DNA of 64,000 nucleotides from positions 27,056 through 91,055 of the forward strand of contig JAEEQS010000009.1 of NCBI GenBank assembly GCA_016285455.1, read 5' to 3'. Shown one piece after another: positions 25,532-33,613 of the stretch (positions are counted from its first letter, which is position 1; every line of letters starts with the position of its first letter). The notes under the pieces were generated by a model, which did not search any database, was not told where the DNA came from, and was given only the letters and a program-made list of their open reading frames with translations. The position numbers and the translations under genes were made by a program. This DNA is from Bacteroidales bacterium. Its GTDB lineage: Bacteria; Bacteroidota; Bacteroidia; Bacteroidales; UBA932.

Positions 25532-26818
25532 TTAATCCTTGATATCGTACTGGCGGCGGGAAGGGAAACCCAGAATCACCTCGGTGAACAAGCCTATCTG
25601 GCTGTCCATCTTCACGTAGCCGCCAAAGAATTGCATAAGCTGATAGACATAGTTGAGGCCTATTCCGTGGCCGGAAATGCCCACGGTGTTTTCTCCCCTT
25701 TCAAACTTTTTGAAAAGGCGTTTGGAAGCCTCTGGAGAAAAGCCGGATCCATCATCTTTGAGCCGTAGTTCCGTAATTTTCCCGCGTCTTACGCTGCGAA
25801 CGAGTATGTTAACCGTCTTTCCGGAATACTTTATTGAATTGTCTATCAGATTGTCTATGATTTCAGTAAGGTAAAGGCGGTCCGCTATCAGCCATTTTTC
25901 CTGACTAAGGTCCGCGGAAAAATTCACTTCTTTCTGAGCCGTTGGATAAAGGGCGTCTAGTCTGGCTTTTATGCCGGAAAAGAATTCTTCCAGGTCTATC
26001 TTCTCATAGACGAACTTCAGTTTCTTGTTGTCTACTTTGGCAACGTTGATGACCTTTTCGCAAATGCGGTTCAGATGGCCGCATTCGTCATCCAGAATCT
26101 TGAGCTGCTCCCTTGTATCGGGATCAGAATTGATTGCCGAATTGTCTTTGAAATCCTCAGCGATTATCATTATGGAAGACAGTGGAGTCTTCATATCGTG
26201 AATCATCGCGTAGGTATGGTCTTTTCTCAGGTTGTTTATGAAAGTCACACGGCCCAGGGTGCGGATCATTTTCCAAAGGCACCAGATAACGAACAGCACA
26301 AGCAGCAGCGAGAAGATTATCAGCATCTTAATGCTTGGAAGTATAGCGCTGTAGGGATTTGTAATCTCAGCTGCCACGCCTCTTGAAAGATCCGGGGAAG
26401 TTGGAACGATGTGGGTGATCATAGAAGAGAAAGAGGTCTTTTCCATAACCGGATCGATGAGGAAATCATCGGCCGTGCGGTAGAAGTTGGTGTCGTTCTG
26501 AGTCTCGAACACCTTGAAGCTCAGATTCTGGAGCTCCTTTTCCGCAAGGTTTTCGGCAAAGGCAGCCCTGATGCTGTCCAGGTTGACGCTGCTTCCGTTC
26601 ATTTCCAGATAGTCTCTGATTCCCACTAGCGCCCCCGTAGTATCCAAGCGGCCGAACCGGGAAAGGGACTCCTCTTCCACAGCGTTGCGGAAACACTCGT
26701 CAACTGTAGTGTAAAGATTCTTTTCCAGAGAGTTGTAAACCTTCAAGAGCAAAATCCACTGCAGCGGAAGCAGGGCAACCGCGGCGGCAATGGCTATTAT
26801 CTTGAAATACTGTTTCAT
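25532..26818 (-). CDS. Membrane sensor histidine kinase
   Basis: Partner kinase of the response regulator 9 bases downstream. Transmembrane segments flank a periplasmic sensor region of about 130 residues (first helix about 7-27, second about 160-182). Then come the H-box His-Asp-Met-Lys-Thr-Pro-Leu-Ser-Ser, N-box Asn-Leu-Ile-Asp-Asn-Ser-Ile-Lys-Tyr-Ser, and ATP-lid motifs Asp-Asp-Gly-Ser-Gly-Phe and Gly-His-Gly-Ile-Gly-Leu. No HAMP domain is obvious. It starts 1 base after the PfkB kinase gene stop, so all three share an operon. Signal unknown. Confidence 0.9.
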   Translation of the reverse strand: MKQYFKIIAIAAAVALLPLQWILLLKVYNSLEKNLYTTVDECFRNAVEEESLSRFGRLDTTGALVGIRDYLEMNGSSVNLDSIRAAFAENLAEKELQNLSFKVFETQNDTNFYRTADDFLIDPVMEKTSFSSMITHIVPTSPDLSRGVAAEITNPYSAILPSIKMLIIFSLLLVLFVIWCLWKMIRTLGRVTFINNLRKDHTYAMIHDMKTPLSSIMIIAEDFKDNSAINSDPDTREQLKILDDECGHLNRICEKVINVAKVDNKKLKFVYEKIDLEEFFSGIKARLDALYPTAQKEVNFSADLSQEKWLIADRLYLTEIIDNLIDNSIKYSGKTVNILVRSVRRGKITELRLKDDGSGFSPEASKRLFKKFERGENTVGISGHGIGLNYVYQLMQFFGGYVKMDSQIGLFTEVILGFPSRRQYDIKD

Positions 26819-26819
26819 T

Positions 26820-27809
26820 TTATCCCTCAGCGATAATTCTAGCTACTTCTTCCTTTATGTTTTTCCAGGTTGTTCCGTCTAACTTGGTTCCCACAACTTC
26901 CACAATCCTGGACGATACGTAAGAGCCTATGCTTCCGCAGATATCCAGAGGAAGATCCTGGGCAAAACCGTAAAGGAAACCGGCGGCGTAAAGGTCTCCT
27001 GCACCGGTAGCGTCTACTGCATTGGCCAGGAAAGGATCTATTCTGTAAATCTTTTGGCCGCTTTTAACCAGAGAACCTTCTTTTCCCACCTTTACGACTG
27101 CTATTTTGCACAGTCTGGAAATGTCTTCCAGCGCCTCCTGCGGCCCCTTGCCTGTAAAGGCCTTGGCCTCAGTCTCGTTGGCAAAGACAATGTCCACGTA
27201 TTTTTCAACTATCTCGTGGAGAAAATCATAATTGCTTTCAACTACGTTATAGCTTGCAAGGTCTATTGATATAGTCATTCCCAACTGGGCGCAAATCTGA
27301 ACGGCACGGCGAACAAGATCGTGGTTCTGAACCAGATAGCCCTCTATATGAAGAATGTCGTACCCCGCAAAAAAGTAATCTCTCAGATCATCTGCCCCAA
27401 GCTCCAGGGCCGCGCCCATATAGTCTGCAAAAGTGCGCTCTGCGTTTGGCGGAGTTATAAACACTATGGCTCTTCCGCTGGCGTCTTTTCCCGTCAACAG
27501 ATGCGGACGGATGCCTATGCTCTCCTGGCTCTCCTTGAAAAGGCGGCCCGGGGCATCGTCTCCAACCATTCCCACAAAGGCGCTGCGCATTCCCAGAATG
27601 GCCGCGCCTGCAATGGTATTGGCTGCGCTTCCTCCCGGAACAATTTGTATCTTAAGGTCTTTAATATCTTCCCATATTCCGTTTGCCGTCTGGCGGTCAA
27701 CCCATTGCATACTGCCTATAGGAAGATTGTATTTTTTCAGGATGCTCGTATCCGGCATCACTGCCAGAACATCAGTAAGAGCATTGCCGATTCCTATGAT
27801 AGATTTCAT
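26820..27809 (-). CDS. PfkB-family carbohydrate/adenosine-type kinase
   Basis: Ribokinase-fold kinase of 329 residues. Substrate motif Pro-Gly-Gly-Ser-Ala-Ala-Asn-Thr near residue 58, and the PfkB C-terminal signature with anion hole Asp-Ala-Thr-Gly-Ala-Gly-Asp-Leu-Tyr-Ala-Ala-Gly, which includes the catalytic Asp. The overall pattern, with Gly-Asn-Ala-Leu-Thr-Asp at the start, fits the adenosine-kinase-like subgroup; the exact substrate is not certain. It leads the kinase and regulator operon and is divergent from the flippase-like gene. Confidence 0.88.
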   Translation of the reverse strand: MKSIIGIGNALTDVLAVMPDTSILKKYNLPIGSMQWVDRQTANGIWEDIKDLKIQIVPGGSAANTIAGAAILGMRSAFVGMVGDDAPGRLFKESQESIGIRPHLLTGKDASGRAIVFITPPNAERTFADYMGAALELGADDLRDYFFAGYDILHIEGYLVQNHDLVRRAVQICAQLGMTISIDLASYNVVESNYDFLHEIVEKYVDIVFANETEAKAFTGKGPQEALEDISRLCKIAVVKVGKEGSLVKSGQKIYRIDPFLANAVDATGAGDLYAAGFLYGFAQDLPLDICGSIGSYVSSRIVEVVGTKLDGTTWKNIKEEVARIIAEG

Positions 27810-27833
27810 TCTTTTCTAAAATTTGCTCCTTTA

Positions 27834-27841
27834 CAAAGGTA
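27834..27841 (-). promoter_or_regulatory. -7 element of the PfkB kinase / two-component operon
   Basis: TACCTTTG on the minus strand, 25 bases before the start codon. Confidence 0.5.
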
Positions 27842-27855
27842 TCATTTATTTTGCG

Positions 27856-27863
27856 TAAATTTG
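27856..27863 (+). promoter_or_regulatory. -7 element of the flippase-like gene
   Basis: TAAATTTG on the plus strand, 25 bases before the ATG at 27888. It marks the correct start, although the frame stays open far upstream. Confidence 0.5.
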
Positions 27864-27887
27864 TTCTCATTCAAAAAAAGAGTTTGT

Positions 27888-28913
27888 ATGGCAGAGGGAA
27901 AAACCAAACGGTTTTCCGCAAAATATATAATCCAATATGTCCTGATGCTGGCCTTGGCGGTCGTGCTTTTGTATTTCAGTTTCAGGAAAATAAGCTGGGG
28001 AGAATTTGTGGCTGGCCTATCCACTTGCCGGTGGGGCTGGATTGCCGCCGCCGTTGCAACAGGCTTTTTCGAATACCTGATCCGAGGAGCAAGATGGAAG
28101 ATGCTGCTGGGCCAGATAGATCCGGATTCCTCCGTATGGGCTTCATATCACGGCGTTTCCATAGGCAACCTTGCAAATTTTGCCTTCCCAAGAATCGGTG
28201 AAGTGGCCCGTTGCGGCGTGGTCAGCACCCTTAAGAAAAACACCACATTTGAAGGCGCCGTGGGTACCGTAGTGGCAGAAAGGGCTTGGGATCTGTTCTG
28301 CCTGGTTTTGATAGGAGTCAGCTTTGCTTTTCTATGCTGGAACGAATTCGGGGAATTCTTCTCCAACCAGATGATAGATCCCGCTTCAGGAAAATTCACA
28401 TCCTCATCGCTGAGGCTGGTTTTCATAATTCTGGGTTCAGTGGTTCTGCTTGCCATTTTGACTTACGCTTTTCGTAAAACAATAGCACAGACCAAGATAG
28501 GCTCCAAAATAATAGGCTTTCTTTCAAATATGTGGCAGGGAATCAAAGCCGCCTTCAAGATGAAGCGCAAATGGCTTTTCTTCCTCTACACTATTCTTCT
28601 TTGGGGAAGTTTCTATGCTACGAGCTACTTTACGATTGAAGCTTTCCCTGCTCTGGAGGGATTGGGTTGGAAAGATGCTCTTTTCCTTATGGTTGTGGGC
28701 AGTTTCGGCTGGGTGATTCCTGTTCAGGGAGGAATCGGGGCCTACCATTTCATCATAGCTTTAGCGGCTTCCGAAGTATATGCCGTGCAATGGAACGACG
28801 GCGTTGTGTTTGCCACTATAAGCCATGAGTCCCAGGCTCTTTCAATGATTCTGTGCGGCGTGGTTTCTCTGATTTACTATGCCTGGTACAAAAGAAATAT
28901 TACAAAACAATGA
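27888..28913 (+). CDS. Flippase-like membrane protein (UPF0104 / LPG-synthase TM family)
   Basis: A 341-residue integral membrane protein with about eight hydrophobic segments. It shows the family marks Phe-Arg-Lys-Ile-Ser-Trp, Arg-Gly-Ala-Arg-Trp-Lys-Met-Leu, Asn-Phe-Ala-Phe-Pro-Arg-Ile-Gly-Glu-Val-Ala-Arg, Ala-Glu-Arg-Ala-Trp-Asp and Gln-Gly-Gly-Ile-Gly-Ala-Tyr-His. Relatives include the membrane domain of lysylphosphatidylglycerol synthase and AglD-type proteins; the soluble transferase domain is absent. Its stop overlaps the start of the GH77-like gene (ATGA), suggesting coupled synthesis. Substrate unknown. Confidence 0.85.
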   Translation: MAEGKTKRFSAKYIIQYVLMLALAVVLLYFSFRKISWGEFVAGLSTCRWGWIAAAVATGFFEYLIRGARWKMLLGQIDPDSSVWASYHGVSIGNLANFAFPRIGEVARCGVVSTLKKNTTFEGAVGTVVAERAWDLFCLVLIGVSFAFLCWNEFGEFFSNQMIDPASGKFTSSSLRLVFIILGSVVLLAILTYAFRKTIAQTKIGSKIIGFLSNMWQGIKAAFKMKRKWLFFLYTILLWGSFYATSYFTIEAFPALEGLGWKDALFLMVVGSFGWVIPVQGGIGAYHFIIALAASEVYAVQWNDGVVFATISHESQALSMILCGVVSLIYYAWYKRNITKQ

Positions 28914-31090
28914 ACATATACTTCAGAGTAAGAGTCGATACCTTGCCGGGTGATGAAGTCTATATCACGGGCTCTTCTCCCCTCCTTGGAAAATACTATC
29001 CAGACAATGCCTTCAAAATGACGGCCGCGGGCAAGAATCCAGCCGGGGAAACTCTATGGGAAGCCAGGCTGGTATTTGATTCTCTGAAGGAAAGGGTGCT
29101 ATTCTACAAGTATTTTGTCAAAAGCCCAGACGGAACCATCAGATATGAAGTGGGAGGCGGAAGAAGGCTTGCCCTTAACTCAGCGACGGCAAAAATCGAG
29201 AGCATAGACCATTGGCAGGAATATACGGAAGAGGCTCCGTTCTTGACGGATCCTTTTGCCCACGTGTTCTACGGAGCCAGGTACAGCCCTTACACCCAAA
29301 CCCACAACGAAACTCACGAGCTGATAATCAGGGCTGTTGTGCCTAATGTGCCAAGAGACTGCAGGATTGTGCTTTGCGGAGAAGGCAAAAGGCTGGGAGG
29401 CTGGAAGCCGGAACAAGGAGTCAAGATGGCAAGGCTCAAAGGACTGAAATGGATAGCCAGTTTCTGCACCCAAGGCCTTGAAGGCCAGACGTTGAAATAC
29501 AAGCTGGCGATGGTCAACCAAAAGACCGGAGAATACATTTTTGAAACTCTTCCAGAGGACAAGGAAAGAGAATTTCTCATTCCAAAAATAGACAGAAACG
29601 AAACCGTAATCAAAGAGCACTCCCAGGTAAAATTCCCGCCAGCCAGCCGCAAGTTTGCAGGATGCAGCGTTCCGGTATTCTCCCTGAGGACAGAATCAAG
29701 CAGCGGATGCGGATGCATAGAAGATCTTAAGGCCATTATAGACTGGGCTTCAAAGACAGGAATGAAAGTGGTGGAAATACTGCCTGTAAACGACACGGCC
29801 AACACTTTCACCGGAGCAGATTCAGACCCGTACAGATGCATTACATCCTTGGGTATAAATCCTCTGTATCTTTCTCTGGCAACCCTCAGTCCGTTGAAAG
29901 ACAAGCAGAAAGAAAAAGATGCCCAGAAGGAGATGAAATCGCTTAACCGCAGGGCAACCGTAGATTACGAAGACCTCTACTTTTTCAAGAAAAAATATCT
30001 GGAAGATCTGTTTGAAGAAAGGGGCAAGACAGATGCGGCCCATCCGGATTTCTACAAGTTCCTTGGCGAGCACAAAGACTGGGTTTACGGTTATGCTCTT
30101 TTCAGCGCTCTAAGAGACACTTACAACACAGCAGACTTTTCCCTCTGGGGAGGGTTCAGCAAATATTCGGAAGACCTTTCCGTGGCTTTCGGCGGAAGGG
30201 TTCTCAGCAAAACGTTTGCGGCCGCCCATTCCGTTCTCGGAAGATTCAACTGGGAGACTATAAAGCAAATTCATCAGAAGACTCAGTTCTATATCTGGCT
30301 TCAGTTCCATCTTTTCCGCCAGATGGATGACGTAATAAAATACGCCCATTCAAAAGGCATCGCCATAAAGGGAGAACTCCAGATGAGAGTGCTGAAAAAC
30401 AGCGTGGACACCTGGAAGTTCCCTCACTTGTTCAAAGAAGAAGCAAAAGACGGATTCGCCGTCTTCAACTGGAAGGCTCTGGAAGAAGAAAACTTTATGT
30501 GGTGGAAAAAGCGGATGAGGGTAATGAGCTGGTATCTCGATATTTTCAGCATCAGAGAAGAAGATGTCTGCACAGAGGAAGAACGTCCTATCTACAACAA
30601 GATGATTCCTCAGCTGGTTGCTGCATCCAACCTGATGGCTTGGGGCAATGGCTGGGAAAGCCTGAGGCTTCTGCCACTGTCAAAAGCGGAGGACAATCCA
30701 CAAACTCCTTACCTTGGCGCTATCTATTCTTCCACTCCACAGTCCAAGACTCTCAGGATGTGGCTCGGTGAAAGAATCAAGACAATCAGCTTTGCCTCTC
30801 CAGACAAAAAGCAGACATATTTCGACGCTACAGAACAGGAATGCGCTGCTGAGATAGAAAACATCCTGGGGAAAGACAGCATGTTTGCCCTTGTTTCAAT
30901 TCAGGACTGGATGAGCCTGGATTCCAAACTCAGAAGCCGCTTCCCTTATTCAGAAAGGATAAATGATCCGAAATCCAAGGATCAGGTCTGGAAGTACCGG
31001 ATGCATATAACGGCAGAGAGCCTGCTTGGGGCAGACTCTCTCAATGCTCTTATCTCCAAACTCATATCCAATTCAGGCAGAGCGGAATAA
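28910..31090 (+). CDS. CBM20-GH77 protein (4-alpha-glucanotransferase family), probably catalytically dead
   Basis: 726 residues. Two starch-binding CBM20 modules (about 1-105 and 140-245) precede a GH77 fold that starts with Val-Pro-Val-Phe-Ser-Leu-Arg and keeps Ile-Leu-Pro-Val-Asn-Asp-Thr and Asn-Ser-Val-Asp-Thr-Trp. The catalytic parts are gone: Arg-Ile-Asp-His reads Ser547-Ile-Arg549-Glu, Thr-His-Asp reads Thr609-Pro-Gln611, and the Glu-Asp-Leu-Gly segment between them is shortened and unrecognisable. Canonical Bacteroidota members are clearly longer. It is an intact reading frame with normal codon use, so it may act as a glycan-binding scaffold or regulator rather than as a decaying gene. 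Confidence 0.8.
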   Translation: MNIYFRVRVDTLPGDEVYITGSSPLLGKYYPDNAFKMTAAGKNPAGETLWEARLVFDSLKERVLFYKYFVKSPDGTIRYEVGGGRRLALNSATAKIESIDHWQEYTEEAPFLTDPFAHVFYGARYSPYTQTHNETHELIIRAVVPNVPRDCRIVLCGEGKRLGGWKPEQGVKMARLKGLKWIASFCTQGLEGQTLKYKLAMVNQKTGEYIFETLPEDKEREFLIPKIDRNETVIKEHSQVKFPPASRKFAGCSVPVFSLRTESSSGCGCIEDLKAIIDWASKTGMKVVEILPVNDTANTFTGADSDPYRCITSLGINPLYLSLATLSPLKDKQKEKDAQKEMKSLNRRATVDYEDLYFFKKKYLEDLFEERGKTDAAHPDFYKFLGEHKDWVYGYALFSALRDTYNTADFSLWGGFSKYSEDLSVAFGGRVLSKTFAAAHSVLGRFNWETIKQIHQKTQFYIWLQFHLFRQMDDVIKYAHSKGIAIKGELQMRVLKNSVDTWKFPHLFKEEAKDGFAVFNWKALEEENFMWWKKRMRVMSWYLDIFSIREEDVCTEEERPIYNKMIPQLVAASNLMAWGNGWESLRLLPLSKAEDNPQTPYLGAIYSSTPQSKTLRMWLGERIKTISFASPDKKQTYFDATEQECAAEIENILGKDSMFALVSIQDWMSLDSKLRSRFPYSERINDPKSKDQVWKYRMHITAESLLGADSLNALISKLISNSGRAE

Positions 31091-31879
31091 TTACTTGTGG
31101 GCTGAATACTCAGACGCAAGTTTTACAAGATGCTGGAAGATTGGCAGGAACTCTTTTTTGCCGGCATACACGAATCCTTCCGGATGGAACTGCACACCAT
31201 AGAACTTTCCGTCCGGACTCTCGATTGCCTCTACGATTCCGTCAGAAGACTTTGCGGTAACCTTGAACCCAGGAGCAATTTTCCCGCAAGCCTGATGGTG
31301 GAAGGAATTAACTGCAACCTCTCCGCTTCCAAGCAATTTCTCCATAAGCGACCCTTTCTCAATCATTATGGTGTGGCTGCCGTAAGAGCGCGGACCTGTC
31401 TGGCGATGCTGGATAGCATCCTTTACTTCAGACGGTATGTCCTGGATCAAGTCTCCGCCCATTGCAATGTTCAGGCACTGTATGCCTCGGCAAATTCCTA
31501 GAACAGGAATACCTTTCAGAACGGCTTTCCTGATAAGCGCAAGGTCATATGTATCCCTTTCTGGAACAACCGTTCCCAGGAAAGGGCTAGGCTCCTGCCC
31601 AAAAAGCAGTGGACTAACATCCTCTCCTCCAGTCATTAGCAGGCCGTCTATACGGTCCAGATATTCATCAATCTCTTTGTCTGATGTTGTAATCGGAATG
31701 ATGAATGGGATACCGCCGGCTTTACGGACGCTTACAACATATGTCATTCCAACTTCAACGGTTGTTCCGTCTATGGAACAGGATATTCCAATAACCGGCT
31801 TCTTCTGGGTTTGTGCCATAACCGGAATGCTGAGCAGCAATGCTGCCAGCAGCATTATTGAAGAGTAAAATCTTTTCAT
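31091..31879 (-). CDS. Exported C26-family gamma-glutamyl hydrolase (class I glutamine amidotransferase fold)
   Basis: A 262-residue protein with a signal peptide ending at Val-Met-Ala-Gln. It has the nucleophile Cys130 in Gly-Ile-Cys-Arg-Gly-Ile-Gln and the His-Glu pair in Gln-Phe-His-Pro-Glu-Gly, as in PuuD-type gamma-glutamyl-GABA hydrolases. The export signal is unlike cytosolic PuuD and suggests that it cleaves gamma-glutamyl compounds in the periplasm. It lies 12 bases after the serine hydrolase gene and its stop abuts that of the GH77-like gene. Confidence 0.88.
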   Translation of the reverse strand: MKRFYSSIMLLAALLLSIPVMAQTQKKPVIGISCSIDGTTVEVGMTYVVSVRKAGGIPFIIPITTSDKEIDEYLDRIDGLLMTGGEDVSPLLFGQEPSPFLGTVVPERDTYDLALIRKAVLKGIPVLGICRGIQCLNIAMGGDLIQDIPSEVKDAIQHRQTGPRSYGSHTIMIEKGSLMEKLLGSGEVAVNSFHHQACGKIAPGFKVTAKSSDGIVEAIESPDGKFYGVQFHPEGFVYAGKKEFLPIFQHLVKLASEYSAHK

Positions 31880-31891
31880 ATCTGTCTTCTT

Positions 31892-33544
31892 TTATTTCCT
31901 TGTCCAGCCGCCAAATGCCTTCTCCTCGCCTTCTCCGAACTCCTGGTCAAATCCTGTAACCTTGCCGTCTTCCATCCTGAAAGTCAGCTCAAAGCCGTGC
32001 CCGTCTGAACGGAATACATAGGTTGTGCCGCTCTTGTGCTTGAGTTCTTTCTTCCACTCTTTCTTGTCTGCATACTTCACAGGAATGCGGTAAAGTTTTC
32101 CTTTCTCGTATGTGATGATAATGTCTCCGAACGGAGCTTCCTTGGTGTAGGTTCCGGCAAAGATGCTCTTGTCGGCAACTTCCGGAAGAACCTCAGGTTT
32201 CGGCTTTGCTTTCTGCTCGGCGATGGCCTTGTCTCTGGATGTGGTGTAGTCTTTCCAGTACTCGGCGCTGTAGTCTCTGAGAGGCTCCTTGGCTCCTCTG
32301 ACAAGGTCAATCACCCTTCTCATAATAGCATATCTCGGATTTGCTCCAACCTCGCAGTTGAGCAGCACGCATCCGGCCAGTTTCAGTTCAGGAACATAGT
32401 AGCAGATGGCTGTTACTCCCCAGGAAGTTCCCGTGTGGAAGTAAAGCTTGTAGTCGTGGTTCTGCTCTATGAACCAGCACATTCCGTAAAGTCTCATCAT
32501 CGATGAGTCTTGGCTTACAACTGTGTATCCGCGGTGCAGAGGAAGCATTGCCCTTCTCGGCATCACGAAAGTTGTATCAACCACATTACCGTTACCGTCG
32601 CGATTGACAACATAACCGTTGTTGCAGTGGAACTGGGCATACCTGATCAGGTCTTCCACATTGGAAACAAGGCTGCCGGCCGGACCGATCACTGTCAGCC
32701 AGTTGAGAGCCTGCTCGTCTCCGTAAAGAGGAAGCACGGCAACCTTTCCGCCTCCTGCATAGGTGTAGTCGTGAGGAGTAACCACATCCTTTGCAGCAGC
32801 AAAGCCGTCTGCATTCATCGTGGATGATTTCATTCCCAGAGGCTTGAACACTCTTTCACGCACATTGTCTTCCCAGCTCTTGCCGGTGTATTTCTCTATC
32901 AGCTTGGAGCATACAACAAATGTGATGTTGTTGTAGTCATAGCCGCTGCGGAAACTGAATCCAGGTTTCAGGAAGCCCAGAAGCTTGTAGGTGTCTTCCC
33001 TGTCATAGCCCAGGTTTCCGAAGTAGGTTCCGGCTTCATCCACAAGACCTGTTGAGTGCAGAAGGGCGTCTCTAACGAGCATGTTGTTTGAAACATAAGG
33101 ATTGTCCTTGAACATCTCAAAGTCCGGCAGCAGTTTCTTTACTGTATCTGTCCACTTGAACTTGCCCTCGTTAACCAGCTGAGCCATCACCGTTGCCGTA
33201 AAGGACTTTGACACAGAGGCTATCTGGAACATGGAAGAGGTCTTTACCGGGTCTCCCGGCTTGTTGACAACAGGCTTCACTCCGGCCTGTGTGAACTTGC
33301 ACTCATCGTACTTTACTCCTGCAAAGCCCACTCCGTCCGCAGGCCTGAGTTCCTTCACTCCGTAAGCCTTCATAAAGACAACCTTGTTGTCAACCGACAC
33401 GGCAACGGAAGCTCCCGGAATTTGCCAGGTTTCCATCACCTGCTTTACGTAGTTGTCAACCTTGTTTGCAAAATCAGAGTCCTGTGCGGAAAGTGGAGCC
33501 ATAAGGCCCAGCACTATCGCTGAGAAAAGAAATAATCGTTTCAT
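31892..33544 (-). CDS. Exported serine hydrolase, beta-lactamase/class C PBP family
   Basis: A 550-residue penicillin-binding-like hydrolase with a signal peptide (residues 1-20). Ser110-Val-Ser-Lys113 is the active-site SxxK, and Tyr-Asp-Tyr-Asn-Asn supplies the Tyr-x-Asn motif. The His-Thr-Gly motif appears in Phe-His-Thr-Gly-Thr-Ser. The last 110 residues form a separate beta-rich domain (DUF3471-like). Family members include D-aminopeptidases and esterases; a resistance role should not be assumed. It shares an operon with the C26 hydrolase, which suggests work on amino-acid or peptide derivatives. Confidence 0.88.
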   Translation of the reverse strand: MKRLFLFSAIVLGLMAPLSAQDSDFANKVDNYVKQVMETWQIPGASVAVSVDNKVVFMKAYGVKELRPADGVGFAGVKYDECKFTQAGVKPVVNKPGDPVKTSSMFQIASVSKSFTATVMAQLVNEGKFKWTDTVKKLLPDFEMFKDNPYVSNNMLVRDALLHSTGLVDEAGTYFGNLGYDREDTYKLLGFLKPGFSFRSGYDYNNITFVVCSKLIEKYTGKSWEDNVRERVFKPLGMKSSTMNADGFAAAKDVVTPHDYTYAGGGKVAVLPLYGDEQALNWLTVIGPAGSLVSNVEDLIRYAQFHCNNGYVVNRDGNGNVVDTTFVMPRRAMLPLHRGYTVVSQDSSMMRLYGMCWFIEQNHDYKLYFHTGTSWGVTAICYYVPELKLAGCVLLNCEVGANPRYAIMRRVIDLVRGAKEPLRDYSAEYWKDYTTSRDKAIAEQKAKPKPEVLPEVADKSIFAGTYTKEAPFGDIIITYEKGKLYRIPVKYADKKEWKKELKHKSGTTYVFRSDGHGFELTFRMEDGKVTGFDQEFGEGEEKAFGGWTRK

Positions 33545-33566
33545 AAAGATTGCATTTTGCTTTTCA

Positions 33567-33574
33567 CAAATATA
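33567..33574 (-). promoter_or_regulatory. -7 element of the serine hydrolase operon
   Basis: TATATTTG on the minus strand, 23 bases before the start at 33544. The same octamer serves radA on the other strand 12 bases away. Confidence 0.5.
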
Positions 33575-33586
33575 ACCATTTTACGT

Positions 33587-33594
33587 TATATTTG
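33587..33594 (+). promoter_or_regulatory. -7 element of radA
   Basis: TATATTTG on the plus strand, 19 bases before the ATG at 33614. Confidence 0.5.
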
Positions 33595-33613
33595 TCTTGG
33601 GAAGATAATAGTT

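Noticed and set aside
27321..27887. Upstream extension of the flippase-like gene by 189 codons
   Set aside because: The extension is antisense to the PfkB kinase gene and precedes the -7 element at 27856-27863; the membrane protein start at 27888 is sufficient.
31892..33544. Beta-lactamase resistance gene
   Set aside because: The SxxK serine-hydrolase fold with an extra C-terminal domain and a C26 hydrolase partner fits a peptidase or esterase; nothing points to antibiotic hydrolysis.
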